This document shows, in pieces, positions 43,308 to 50,561 of a DNA stretch of 64,000 nt (position 1 is the stretch's first letter; each line of letters opens with the position of its first letter). The translations under genes were made by a program, and so were the position numbers. The notes beneath the pieces were generated by a model. The model had not been told where the DNA came from, ran no database searches, and saw only the letters and a program-made list of their open reading frames with translations. The DNA is from Streptomyces sp. WAC 04229 (GTDB lineage Bacteria > Actinomycetota > Actinomycetes > Streptomycetales > Streptomycetaceae), in contig NZ_QHJH01000008.1 of NCBI RefSeq assembly GCF_003947455.1, positions 1 through 64,000 of the forward strand. Reading direction: 5' to 3'.

Positions 43308-44003
43308 ATGAGCCAGGTGGTGGTCACCGAGACCATGGTGCGGGTCGAGGACGTGCGCAAGTCGTACGCCCAGGGGACCGCCGTCGTGCACGCCCTGCGC
43401 GGCGTCTCCTTCGAGGTGCCGCGGGGCGAGCTGGTCGCCCTCAAGGGGCGGTCGGGGTCGGGGAAGACCACGCTGCTCAACATCGTCGGCGGACTCGACG
43501 TACCGGACGCCGGACGGGTCGAGGTCGACGGCCGCGACCTGGCGGACCTGGACGAGGACGGGCTGCTCGCCCTGCGCCGGGACCGCGTCGGCTTCGTCTT
43601 CCAGTCCTTCGGGCTCATCCCGATCCTCACGGCCGCCGAGAACGTGGGCGTGCCGATGCGGCTGCGCCGGGCCGCGCCCCGCGAGCGCGAGGAGCGCGTC
43701 GCCCTCCTGCTCGCCCTGGTGGGCCTCGCCGACCACGCGGCTCAGCGGCCCGGCGAGCTGTCCGGCGGGCAGCAGCAGCGGGTCGCCGTCGCCCGCGCCC
43801 TCGCCAACGACCCCGCACTGCTGATCGCCGACGAGCCCACCGGCCAGCTGGACGCCGAGACCGGGCACGCCGTGATGGAGCTGCTGCGGGCCGTCGTACG
43901 CAGCGAAGGGGTCACCGCCCTGGTCGCCACCCACGACGCCACCCTCCTCGACCTCGCCGACCGGGTGCTCGAACTGCGGGACGGGGAGATCGTCGGGCAG
44001 TGA
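43308..44003 (+). CDS. Orphan ABC transporter ATP-binding protein, LolD/MacB-like
   Basis: 231-aa ATPase of the LolD/MacB/FtsE type: Walker A GRSGSGKTT, Q-loop VFQSFGLIP, signature LSGGQQQRVAVA, Walker B LLIADEPTGQLD and THDATLL switch. GGGGAGGGG precedes ATG 43308. Such ATPases normally lie next to an FtsX-like permease, but none is in the flanking sequence, so the partner must be elsewhere. Followed by kdpD after 120 bp. Confidence 0.9.
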   Translation: MSQVVVTETMVRVEDVRKSYAQGTAVVHALRGVSFEVPRGELVALKGRSGSGKTTLLNIVGGLDVPDAGRVEVDGRDLADLDEDGLLALRRDRVGFVFQSFGLIPILTAAENVGVPMRLRRAAPREREERVALLLALVGLADHAAQRPGELSGGQQQRVAVARALANDPALLIADEPTGQLDAETGHAVMELLRAVVRSEGVTALVATHDATLLDLADRVLELRDGEIVGQ

Positions 44004-44076
44004 CACCGGGCGTCAGGGTTCCGTCAAAGACGGCCCGCGGCCGCACCCCGCCCCGTTATGTCGCGTTTGTGGGCCG

Positions 44077-44082
44077 TAGGGT
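44077..44082 (+). promoter_or_regulatory. Putative -10 box (TAGGGT) upstream of kdpD
   Basis: TAGGGT matches the streptomycete -10 consensus and is 41 bp before the kdpD ATG; the -35 is not clear. KdpDE transcription could start here. Confidence 0.3.
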
Positions 44083-44123
44083 CGACGCTGCGCAGTCAGC
44101 GGTGACCGGAAGACAATGAGGCC

Positions 44124-46670
44124 ATGGGACGCGGCAAGCTTCGGATCTACCTGGGGGCGGCCCCCGGCGTCGGAAAGACGTACGCCATGCTCGCCGAGGC
44201 GCACCGCCGCGTCGAGCGGGGCACGGACTGCGTGGTCGCCTTCGTCGAGCACCACGGCAGGGCCCGCACCGAGGTGATGCTGCGCGGCCTGGAGCAGGTG
44301 CCGCGCCGCGAGCTGGAGTACCGCGGCGGAACCTTCACGGAGCTGGACCTGGACGCCGTACTGGCCCGGAAACCGCAGGTCGCCCTGGTGGACGAACTGG
44401 CGCACACCAATGTCCCCGGCGTGCGCAACGCCAAGCGCTGGCAGGACGTCGAGGAGCTGCTGGCCGCCGGGATCGACGTGGTCTCGACCGTCAACATCCA
44501 GCACCTGGAGTCACTCGGCGACGTCGTGGAGTCGATCACCGGCGTACGGCAGCGGGAGACCGTGCCGGACGAGGTGGTGCGGCGCGCCGACCAGACCGAA
44601 CTGGTCGACATGTCGCCCCAGGCGCTGCGCAGGCGCATGGCGCACGGCAACATCTACCAGCCCGACAAGGTCGACGCGGCGCTGTCCAACTACTTCCGCC
44701 CCGGCAACCTCACCGCCCTGCGGGAACTGGCCCTGCTCTGGGTGGCCGACCGGGCCGACGAGTACCTCCAGCAGTACCGCAGCGAGCACCGCGTCTCCAA
44801 GATCTGGGGTTCGCGCGAGCGCATCGTGGTCGGCCTGACCGGCGGTCCCGAGGGCCGCACGCTGATCCGCCGGGCCGCGCGCCTCGCGGAGAAGGGCGCC
44901 GGCGGCGAGGTGCTGGCCGTGTACATAGCCCGCAGCGACGGGCTGACCTCGGCGTCCCCGAAGGAGCTGGCACTCCAGCGCACCCTCGTCGAGGACCTCG
45001 GCGGCACCTTCCACCACGTCCTGGGCGACGACATACCCGCCGCCCTCCTCGACTTCGCGCGCGGCGTCAACGCCACCCAGATCGTCCTCGGCTCCTCGCG
45101 CCGCAAGACGTGGCAGTACGTCTTCGGCCCCGGCGTCGGCGCCACGGTCGCCCGCGAGTCCGGCCCCGACCTGGACGTCCACATCGTGACCCACGAGGAG
45201 GTCGCCAAGGGCCGCGGACTCCCGGTGGCCAGGGGCGCACGCCTGGGGCGCTCCCGGAGCGTCTGGGGCTGGTTCGTGGGCCTGGTCGGCCCGGTGCTGC
45301 TGACCCTCCTGCTCAACACCGTCAACCTCGGGCTCGCCAACGACGTCCTGCTCTACCTCGCCCTGACGGTGGCCGCCGCGCTGCTCGGCGGGCTGTACCC
45401 GGCCCTGGCCTCGGCCGCGGTCGGCTCGGTCCTGCTGAACTGGTTCTTCACACCGCCCGTCAACCGGATCACGATCGCCGACCCCAGGAACATCCTTGCG
45501 CTCGCCATATTCGTCGGCGTCGCGCTCTCCGTCGCCTCGGTCGTCGACCTCGCGGCCCGCCGCACCCACCAGGCCGCCCGGCTGCGCGCCGAGTCCGAGA
45601 TCCTCTCCTTCCTGGCCGGCGACGTCCTGCGCGGCGAGACCAGCCTGGAGACGCTCCTGGAACGGGTGCGCGAGACCTTCGGCATGGAGTCGGCCGCGCT
45701 GCTGGAACGGGAGAGCGACGTGGCGCCCTGGACCTGCGCCGGGCGTGCCGGGTCGGGGCCCCCGGTGGAGCGCCCGGAGGACGCGGACGTCGACATGCCG
45801 GTCGGGGACCACATGGCGCTCGCGCTGACCGGCCGCGTGCTGCCCGCCGAGGACCGCCGCGTGCTGGCCGCCTTCGCCTCTCAGGCCGCCGTCGTGCTGG
45901 ACCGGCGCCGGCTGCGCGAGGAGGCCGACCGGTCCAGGGCGCTGGCCGAGGGCAACCGCATCCGCACCGCGCTGCTGGCCGCCGTCAGCCACGACCTGCG
46001 CACCCCGCTGGCCGGCATCAAGGCCGCGGTCACCAGTCTCAGGTCCGACGACGTCGCCTGGTCCCAGGAGGATCAGGCGGAGCTGCTGGAGGGCATCGAG
46101 GCCGGCGCCGACCGCCTCGACCACCTCGTCGGCAACCTGCTCGACATGTCCCGCCTCCAGACCGGCACGGTCACCCCGTTGATCCGCGAGATCGACGTGG
46201 ACGAGGTCGCGCCGATGGCGCTCGGCGGGGTGCCCGAGGGGAGCGCGGAGCTGGACATCCCGGAGACGCTGCCCATGGTGGCCGTGGACGCCGGGCTCCT
46301 GGAGCGGGCGCTGGCCAACCTGGTGGAGAACGCCGTCAAGTACAGCCCCGACGACCGGGGCGTCCTGGTCGCCGCCAGCGCCCTCGCGGACCGCGTCGAG
46401 GTACGAATCGTCGACCGGGGGCCCGGGGTGCCGGACGAGGCGAAGGAGCGCATCTTCGAGCCCTTCCAGCGCTACGGCGACGCCCCGCGCGGAGCGGGCG
46501 TCGGGCTGGGGCTCGCCGTGGCCAGGGGCTTCGCCGAGTCGATGGGCGGCACACTGAACGCGGAGGACACCCCCGGCGGCGGCCTCACCATGGTTCTCAC
46601 CCTCCGCGCGGCGGGCGCCCCCGCGGCGCCCCCGCGCCCCACGCCGGCAGAAAGGCAGGCCGCCCGATGA
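44124..46670 (+). CDS. kdpD: Osmosensitive K+ channel histidine kinase KdpD
   Basis: 848 aa. The N-terminal KdpD domain has P-loop GAAPGVGKTY (residues 11-20) and VDELAHTNVPG; a universal stress-like segment, four membrane helices (about 390-490), a GAF-like region and the kinase core with phospho-acceptor His623 (AVSHDLRTPLAGIK) and HATPase motifs (NLVENAVKY, GVGLGLAVARG) follow. It senses low potassium or osmotic change and phosphorylates KdpE. A GAGG ribosome site precedes ATG 44124. kdpFABC, the usual target operon, is not in this window. Confidence 0.95.
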   Translation: MGRGKLRIYLGAAPGVGKTYAMLAEAHRRVERGTDCVVAFVEHHGRARTEVMLRGLEQVPRRELEYRGGTFTELDLDAVLARKPQVALVDELAHTNVPGVRNAKRWQDVEELLAAGIDVVSTVNIQHLESLGDVVESITGVRQRETVPDEVVRRADQTELVDMSPQALRRRMAHGNIYQPDKVDAALSNYFRPGNLTALRELALLWVADRADEYLQQYRSEHRVSKIWGSRERIVVGLTGGPEGRTLIRRAARLAEKGAGGEVLAVYIARSDGLTSASPKELALQRTLVEDLGGTFHHVLGDDIPAALLDFARGVNATQIVLGSSRRKTWQYVFGPGVGATVARESGPDLDVHIVTHEEVAKGRGLPVARGARLGRSRSVWGWFVGLVGPVLLTLLLNTVNLGLANDVLLYLALTVAAALLGGLYPALASAAVGSVLLNWFFTPPVNRITIADPRNILALAIFVGVALSVASVVDLAARRTHQAARLRAESEILSFLAGDVLRGETSLETLLERVRETFGMESAALLERESDVAPWTCAGRAGSGPPVERPEDADVDMPVGDHMALALTGRVLPAEDRRVLAAFASQAAVVLDRRRLREEADRSRALAEGNRIRTALLAAVSHDLRTPLAGIKAAVTSLRSDDVAWSQEDQAELLEGIEAGADRLDHLVGNLLDMSRLQTGTVTPLIREIDVDEVAPMALGGVPEGSAELDIPETLPMVAVDAGLLERALANLVENAVKYSPDDRGVLVAASALADRVEVRIVDRGPGVPDEAKERIFEPFQRYGDAPRGAGVGLGLAVARGFAESMGGTLNAEDTPGGGLTMVLTLRAAGAPAAPPRPTPAERQAAR

Positions 46671-47350
46671 CCCGGGTGCTCGTGATCGACGACGAACCGC
46701 AGATCGTGCGGGCCCTCGTGATCAACCTCAAGGCGCGCCACTACGAGGTCGACGCCGCCCACGACGGGGCGGGCGCCCTCCAGCTGGCCGCCGCCCGCCA
46801 CCCCGACGTGGTCGTCCTCGACCTCGGCCTGCCCGACATGGACGGCGTCGAGGTGATCAAGGGCCTGCGCGGCTGGACCCGGGTACCGATCCTGGTGCTG
46901 TCCGCCCGGCACTCCTCCGACGAGAAGGTCGAGGCGCTGGACGCGGGCGCCGACGACTACGTCACCAAGCCCTTCGGCATGGACGAGCTGCTGGCCCGGC
47001 TGCGGGCGGCCGTACGCCGCGCCGAACCGGTCCCCGGCGACGGGGACGACGTGCTCGTGGAGACCGAACGGTTCAGCGTCGACCTGGCCGCGAAGAAGGT
47101 CCACCGGGACGGGAGGGACGTACGCCTGACGCCCACCGAGTGGCACCTGCTGGAGGTGCTGGTGCGCAACACGGGGCGCCTGGTCAGCCAGAAACAGCTG
47201 CTCCAGGAGGTGTGGGGGCCGTCGTACGGGACGGAGACCAACTACCTGCGCGTCTACATGGCCCAGCTGCGCCGCAAACTGGAGGCGGACCCCGCGCACC
47301 CGCGGCACTTCATCACCGAGCCCGGCATGGGATACCGCTTCGAGAAGTGA
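46667..47350 (+). CDS. kdpE: Response regulator KdpE
   Basis: 227-aa OmpR-type regulator with phospho-acceptor Asp52 (VVVLDLGLPD), the Lys of YVTKPFG and a winged-helix DNA-binding domain (LTPTEWHLLEVL, NYLRVYMAQLRRKLE). ATG 46667 overlaps the kdpD stop by 4 bp, so the two are translationally coupled. It normally activates the kdpFABC potassium pump operon. Confidence 0.95.
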   Translation: MTRVLVIDDEPQIVRALVINLKARHYEVDAAHDGAGALQLAAARHPDVVVLDLGLPDMDGVEVIKGLRGWTRVPILVLSARHSSDEKVEALDAGADDYVTKPFGMDELLARLRAAVRRAEPVPGDGDDVLVETERFSVDLAAKKVHRDGRDVRLTPTEWHLLEVLVRNTGRLVSQKQLLQEVWGPSYGTETNYLRVYMAQLRRKLEADPAHPRHFITEPGMGYRFEK

Positions 47351-47399
47351 GCCTCGCCATCCCTTCCCCGGAGGGTGCGTGCCTGTCGGCGGGCCCCGG

Positions 47400-47405
47400 T
47401 ACGCT
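47400..47405 (+). promoter_or_regulatory. Putative -10 box (TACGCT) for the leaderless OB-fold gene
   Basis: TACGCT ends 6 bases before the ATG at 47412, with no ribosome site, consistent with a leaderless transcript starting at the ATG. Confidence 0.45.
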
Positions 47406-47411
47406 TCACAT

Positions 47412-47810
47412 ATGAGTGCTGCTCCGCGTTCCGACAAGCCGGTGGGCCGGTTCCGGCGCATGTTCGACCGGCTCTCCTCCTCGCAGGAGGACCTGGAGTC
47501 GGAGGAACTGCGCGAGGACGCCGACACCGCCGGCTGCACCCGCATCGGAGACTGTCAGGACCGGCAGGTCGTGTCGGTTACTGGTACCTTGCGCACGGTC
47601 ACCCTGCGACCGCGCGCGGGCGTTCCGGCCCTTGAGGCCGAGCTGTTCGACGGTTCCGCGGCCCTGGACGTGGTGTGGCTGGGCAGACGCTCCATCGTGG
47701 GCATAGAGCCGGGGCGCAAGCTCATCGCATCGGGCCGGATCTCGATGAGCCGGGGCCGCCGGGTGCTCTTCAACCCGAAATACGAACTGAGACCCCTCGG
47801 ACGGGAGTAG
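47412..47810 (+). CDS. OB-fold nucleic acid-binding protein
   Basis: 132 aa with a compact beta-barrel OB-fold (VSVTGTLRTVTLRP, ELFDGSAALDVVWLGRR, IEPGRKLIASGRI) after a 40-residue helical lead. Conserved in Actinobacteria beside DUF3159 (Rv2694c). ATG 47412 lacks a ribosome site and has TACGCT 6 bases upstream, so leaderless translation is likely. 3-bp gap to the DUF3159 gene. Confidence 0.87.
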   Translation: MSAAPRSDKPVGRFRRMFDRLSSSQEDLESEELREDADTAGCTRIGDCQDRQVVSVTGTLRTVTLRPRAGVPALEAELFDGSAALDVVWLGRRSIVGIEPGRKLIASGRISMSRGRRVLFNPKYELRPLGRE

Positions 47811-47813
47811 CCG

Positions 47814-48608
47814 GTGACGTCGCTCGACAAGCCGACCGAAGAGAAAGAGGCGGACGACTCCCGGGCGGTGACCGAGGCCGCGCTGTTCGAGGCGTTCGGC
47901 GGCGTGCGGGGCATGGTCGAGACGGTGCTGCCGGGCCTCCTCTTCGTCACCATCTTCACGCTCAACAACGACCTGCACATGTCCGCGATCGCGGCGCTCG
48001 CCGTGTCGCTGGTCCTGGTCGTGGTGCGGCTGGTGATGAAGGACACCGTGAAGCACGCCTTCAGCGGCGTCTTCGGCGTCGCCTTCGGTGTGGTCTTCGC
48101 GATGATGACCGACAACGCCAAGAACTTCTATCTGCCGGGCATGCTCTACACCCTCGGCCTGGCCATGGCGTACATCGTCACCTCGCTGGCCGGAGTGCCG
48201 CTGATCGGCCTGATCCTCGGCCCGGTCTTCAAGGAGAACCTCTCCTGGCGCACCCGCAACCCGGGCCGCAAGAAGGCGTACACCAAGGCCAGCTACGCCT
48301 GGGGCCTCATCCTGCTCGCCAAATCCGCGATCCTCTTCCCGCTGTACTGGTGGGCGGACACCGAGCAGCTCGGCTGGGTCCTGGTCACCCTGAAGATCCC
48401 GCCCTTCCTGCTCGCCGTCTGGCTGACCTGGGTCTTCCTGGCCAAGGCGCCCGCCCCGATCGACGTCTTCGCCGAGATGGAGGCCGCCGAGGAGGCGGAG
48501 AAGGCCGAGAAGGAGCGGGCGGAGCGCGAGAAGGCCGCCGTGTGGCAGCCCGCGGAAGCCGGGAGCGACGCCGCCGACACGCACGGCGGCAGACACCGCA
48601 AGAGCTGA
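47814..48608 (+). CDS. DUF3159 membrane protein
   Basis: 264 aa. Five or six membrane helices fill residues 35-210, with a TRNPGRKKAYTKASYAW loop; the C-terminus is a charged coiled-coil-like tail rich in Ala/Glu/Lys. Conserved in Actinobacteria (Rv2693c) next to ceoBC. Function unknown; the position suggests a link to ion homeostasis. GTG 47814 abuts the OB-fold gene, so they share a transcript ending at the large palindrome. Confidence 0.9.
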   Translation: MTSLDKPTEEKEADDSRAVTEAALFEAFGGVRGMVETVLPGLLFVTIFTLNNDLHMSAIAALAVSLVLVVVRLVMKDTVKHAFSGVFGVAFGVVFAMMTDNAKNFYLPGMLYTLGLAMAYIVTSLAGVPLIGLILGPVFKENLSWRTRNPGRKKAYTKASYAWGLILLAKSAILFPLYWWADTEQLGWVLVTLKIPPFLLAVWLTWVFLAKAPAPIDVFAEMEAAEEAEKAEKERAEREKAAVWQPAEAGSDAADTHGGRHRKS

Positions 48609-48631
48609 CGGTCCGGCGCCGTCCAACCTGT

Positions 48632-48689
48632 GGCGGTACGACGGTGGGGGCGCCCGGAGATCTCCGGGCGCCCCCACCGTCGTACCGCC
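48632..48689. terminator. 58-bp perfect palindrome (bidirectional terminator)
   Basis: Two 29-bp arms (48632-48660 and 48661-48689) are perfect complements with no loop, centred on AGATCT, between the convergent DUF3159 and trkA genes. It can form a very stable hairpin on both transcripts. Confidence 0.9.
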
Positions 48690-48696
48690 GTACCCG

Positions 48697-49374
48697 TCAG
48701 CGCGCCGGATCGCCGCGCCGCGCCGACAGCAGGTCCTCCAGCTGCTCCTCGCGGGCCTGAGCCGCGACGAACAGCAGCTCGTCGCCCGCCTCCAGCGAGT
48801 CCTCCCGCGACGGGGTCAGCACCCGGGTGCCGCGGATGATCGTCACCAGCGAGGTGTCCTCGGGCCACTCGACGTCACCGACCTGGATCCCGGCCAGGGC
48901 CGACTCCTCCGGCAGCGTCAGCTCGACCAGGTTGGCGTCGCCGTGGCTGAAGCGCAGCAGCCGGACCAGATCGCCGACGCTCACCGCCTCCTCCACCAGG
49001 GCCGACATCAGCCGCGGGGTGGAGACGGCGACGTCCACGCCCCAGGACTCGTTGAACAGCCACTCGTTCTTCGGGTTGTTGACCCGGGCGACGACGCGCG
49101 GGACGCCGTACTCCGTCTTGGCCAGCAGCGAGACGACCAGGTTGACCTTGTCGTCGCCGGTCGCGGCGATGACGACGTTGCAGCGCTGCAGGGCCGCCTC
49201 GTCCAGGGACGTGATCTCGCACGCGTCGGCGAGCAGCCACTCCGCCATCGGGACGCGCTCGACCGAGATCGCGGTCGGCGCCTTGTCGATGAGCAGGACC
49301 TCGTGGCCGTTCTCCAGCAGCTCGCCCGCGATCGAGCGGCCGACCGCGCCGGCTCCGGCAATGGCGACCCTCAT
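48697..49374 (-). CDS. trkA: TrkA/RCK potassium uptake regulatory protein (CeoC-like)
   Basis: 225-aa RCK protein: an N-terminal NAD(H)-binding Rossmann domain (GAGAVG, DDKVNLVVSLLAK) and a C-terminal TrkA-C domain (about residues 140-220). Paired RCK proteins gate TrkH/KtrB-type K+ channels. ATG 49374 overlaps the stop of the upstream RCK gene by one base, so the two are coupled. The arrangement corresponds to ceoB-ceoC of M. tuberculosis. Confidence 0.93.
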   Translation of the reverse strand: MRVAIAGAGAVGRSIAGELLENGHEVLLIDKAPTAISVERVPMAEWLLADACEITSLDEAALQRCNVVIAATGDDKVNLVVSLLAKTEYGVPRVVARVNNPKNEWLFNESWGVDVAVSTPRLMSALVEEAVSVGDLVRLLRFSHGDANLVELTLPEESALAGIQVGDVEWPEDTSLVTIIRGTRVLTPSREDSLEAGDELLFVAAQAREEQLEDLLSARRGDPAR

Positions 49375-50045
49375 CAGTGACCGCCCCCTTCTTCGGGCCC
49401 CTTGGCGAACGCCGCCTCGACCTTGTCGACCTCGTCGGTGCGCATCATCACGTGCACCAGGTCACCCTCCTGCAACACGGTCTGCGAGGAGGGCAGGATC
49501 GCCTCCCCGAGCCGGGTGAGGAAGGCCACCCGCACACCCGTCTCCTCCTGGAGCCGACTGATCTTGTGGCCGACCCAGGACGGTGACGTGTGCACCTCGG
49601 CGAGCTGGACCCCGCCGGTGGGGTCGCGCCACAGCGGCTCGGCGCCCGAGGGGAGCAGCCGGCGCAGCATCTGGTCGGCCGTCCAGCGGACCGTGGCCAC
49701 CGTGGGGATGCCCAGGCGCTGGTAGACCTCGGCGCGGCGGGGGTCGTAGATGCGGGCGGCGACGTTCTCCACGCCGAACATCTCGCGCGCCACGCGGGCG
49801 GCGATGATGTTCGAGTTGTCGCCGCTGGAGACGGCCGCGAAGGCGCCCGCGTCCTCGATGCCCGCCTCGCGCAGGGTGTCCTGGTCGAAGCCGATGCCGG
49901 TGACCCGGCGGCCGCCGAACGAGGAACCGAGACGTCGGAAGGCGGTGGGGTCCCGGTCGATCACGGCGACCGTGTGCCCCTGCTGTTCCAGGGCCTGGGC
50001 GAGGGCGGAGCCCACCCGCCCGCAGCCCATGATGACAATGTGCAC
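49374..50045 (-). CDS. trkA: TrkA/RCK potassium uptake regulatory protein (CeoB-like)
   Basis: 223-aa RCK protein with GCGRVGSALA Rossmann motif, SSGDNSNIIAARVAREM and a TrkA-C region (LQEGDLVHVMMRTDEVDKVE). It has the same architecture as its downstream partner but only modest similarity. First gene of this leftward pair; a 210-bp leader before it contains the 37-aa small ORF. No TrkH-type membrane partner is adjacent, but the KimA-like transporter lies divergently upstream. Confidence 0.93.
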   Translation of the reverse strand: MHIVIMGCGRVGSALAQALEQQGHTVAVIDRDPTAFRRLGSSFGGRRVTGIGFDQDTLREAGIEDAGAFAAVSSGDNSNIIAARVAREMFGVENVAARIYDPRRAEVYQRLGIPTVATVRWTADQMLRRLLPSGAEPLWRDPTGGVQLAEVHTSPSWVGHKISRLQEETGVRVAFLTRLGEAILPSSQTVLQEGDLVHVMMRTDEVDKVEAAFAKGPEEGGGH

Positions 50046-50255
50046 GGCTCTACACCACTCTTCTTCCGAGCCCTCTGACGTAGGCGTACGTCCCGCTCAT
50101 TTTCCTCTTTCGGCTCGACGGGCAACACGTGCGGCCCCTGTCCGGGGGCGCCGGCCACCATCATGCCGGTCCGGCGGGTCCGGCCCCCGTCCGGGTGGCC
50201 CCCGACGCCCCGTCGACGGCCGAGCCTACTGACGCGGAGGGCCGGGCGTCCCGCC

Positions 50256-50369
50256 TCAGCTCTCCACCGACGACCCCCGGCGCCCGATGCTGCGGATGCT
50301 GGCAAAAGTGAGGATTCCGAGGCCGGCGAGTGAGAGAAGGCCGCCGATCAGCTCCGCGGACAGGTGCAT
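50256..50369 (-). CDS. Small membrane protein, 37 aa
   Basis: 37-aa reading frame, MHLSAELIGGLLSLAGLGIL at the start, one hydrophobic helix (residues 7-23) then a basic, Ser-rich tail ending VES. GGAGG is 5 bases before ATG 50369, an excellent ribosome site. It lies between the trkA pair and the K+ transporter gene and is divergent from the latter by 192 bp. The size and layout suggest a membrane-associated modulator, but nothing known can be named. Short ORFs of this kind are easily missed. Confidence 0.7.
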   Translation of the reverse strand: MHLSAELIGGLLSLAGLGILTFASIRSIGRRGSSVES

Positions 50370-50547
50370 GAGACCTCCAGGGTGGCAACGGCCGGGCATC
50401 GGGCGGTGTTTGCGCGGTGTTCGTCATATAGGCATGCCAGGCCCCGGACCTGCGGAATCCGCAGCCCGACCACCCGTCGAATTCACCCGTAGAGCAGACG
50501 GCGGGTGGATCGGGGGTGGCGGGTGGGCGCGCGCCCGTTCGAACGCT

Positions 50548-50553
50548 TACGAT
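50548..50553 (+). promoter_or_regulatory. Putative -10 box (TACGAT) of a leaderless KimA-like gene
   Basis: TACGAT ends 8 bases before the GTG at 50562, which has no ribosome site in front. Transcription is likely to start at or next to the start codon. No clear -35 match. Confidence 0.5.
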
Positions 50554-50561
50554 CCTCTGTT

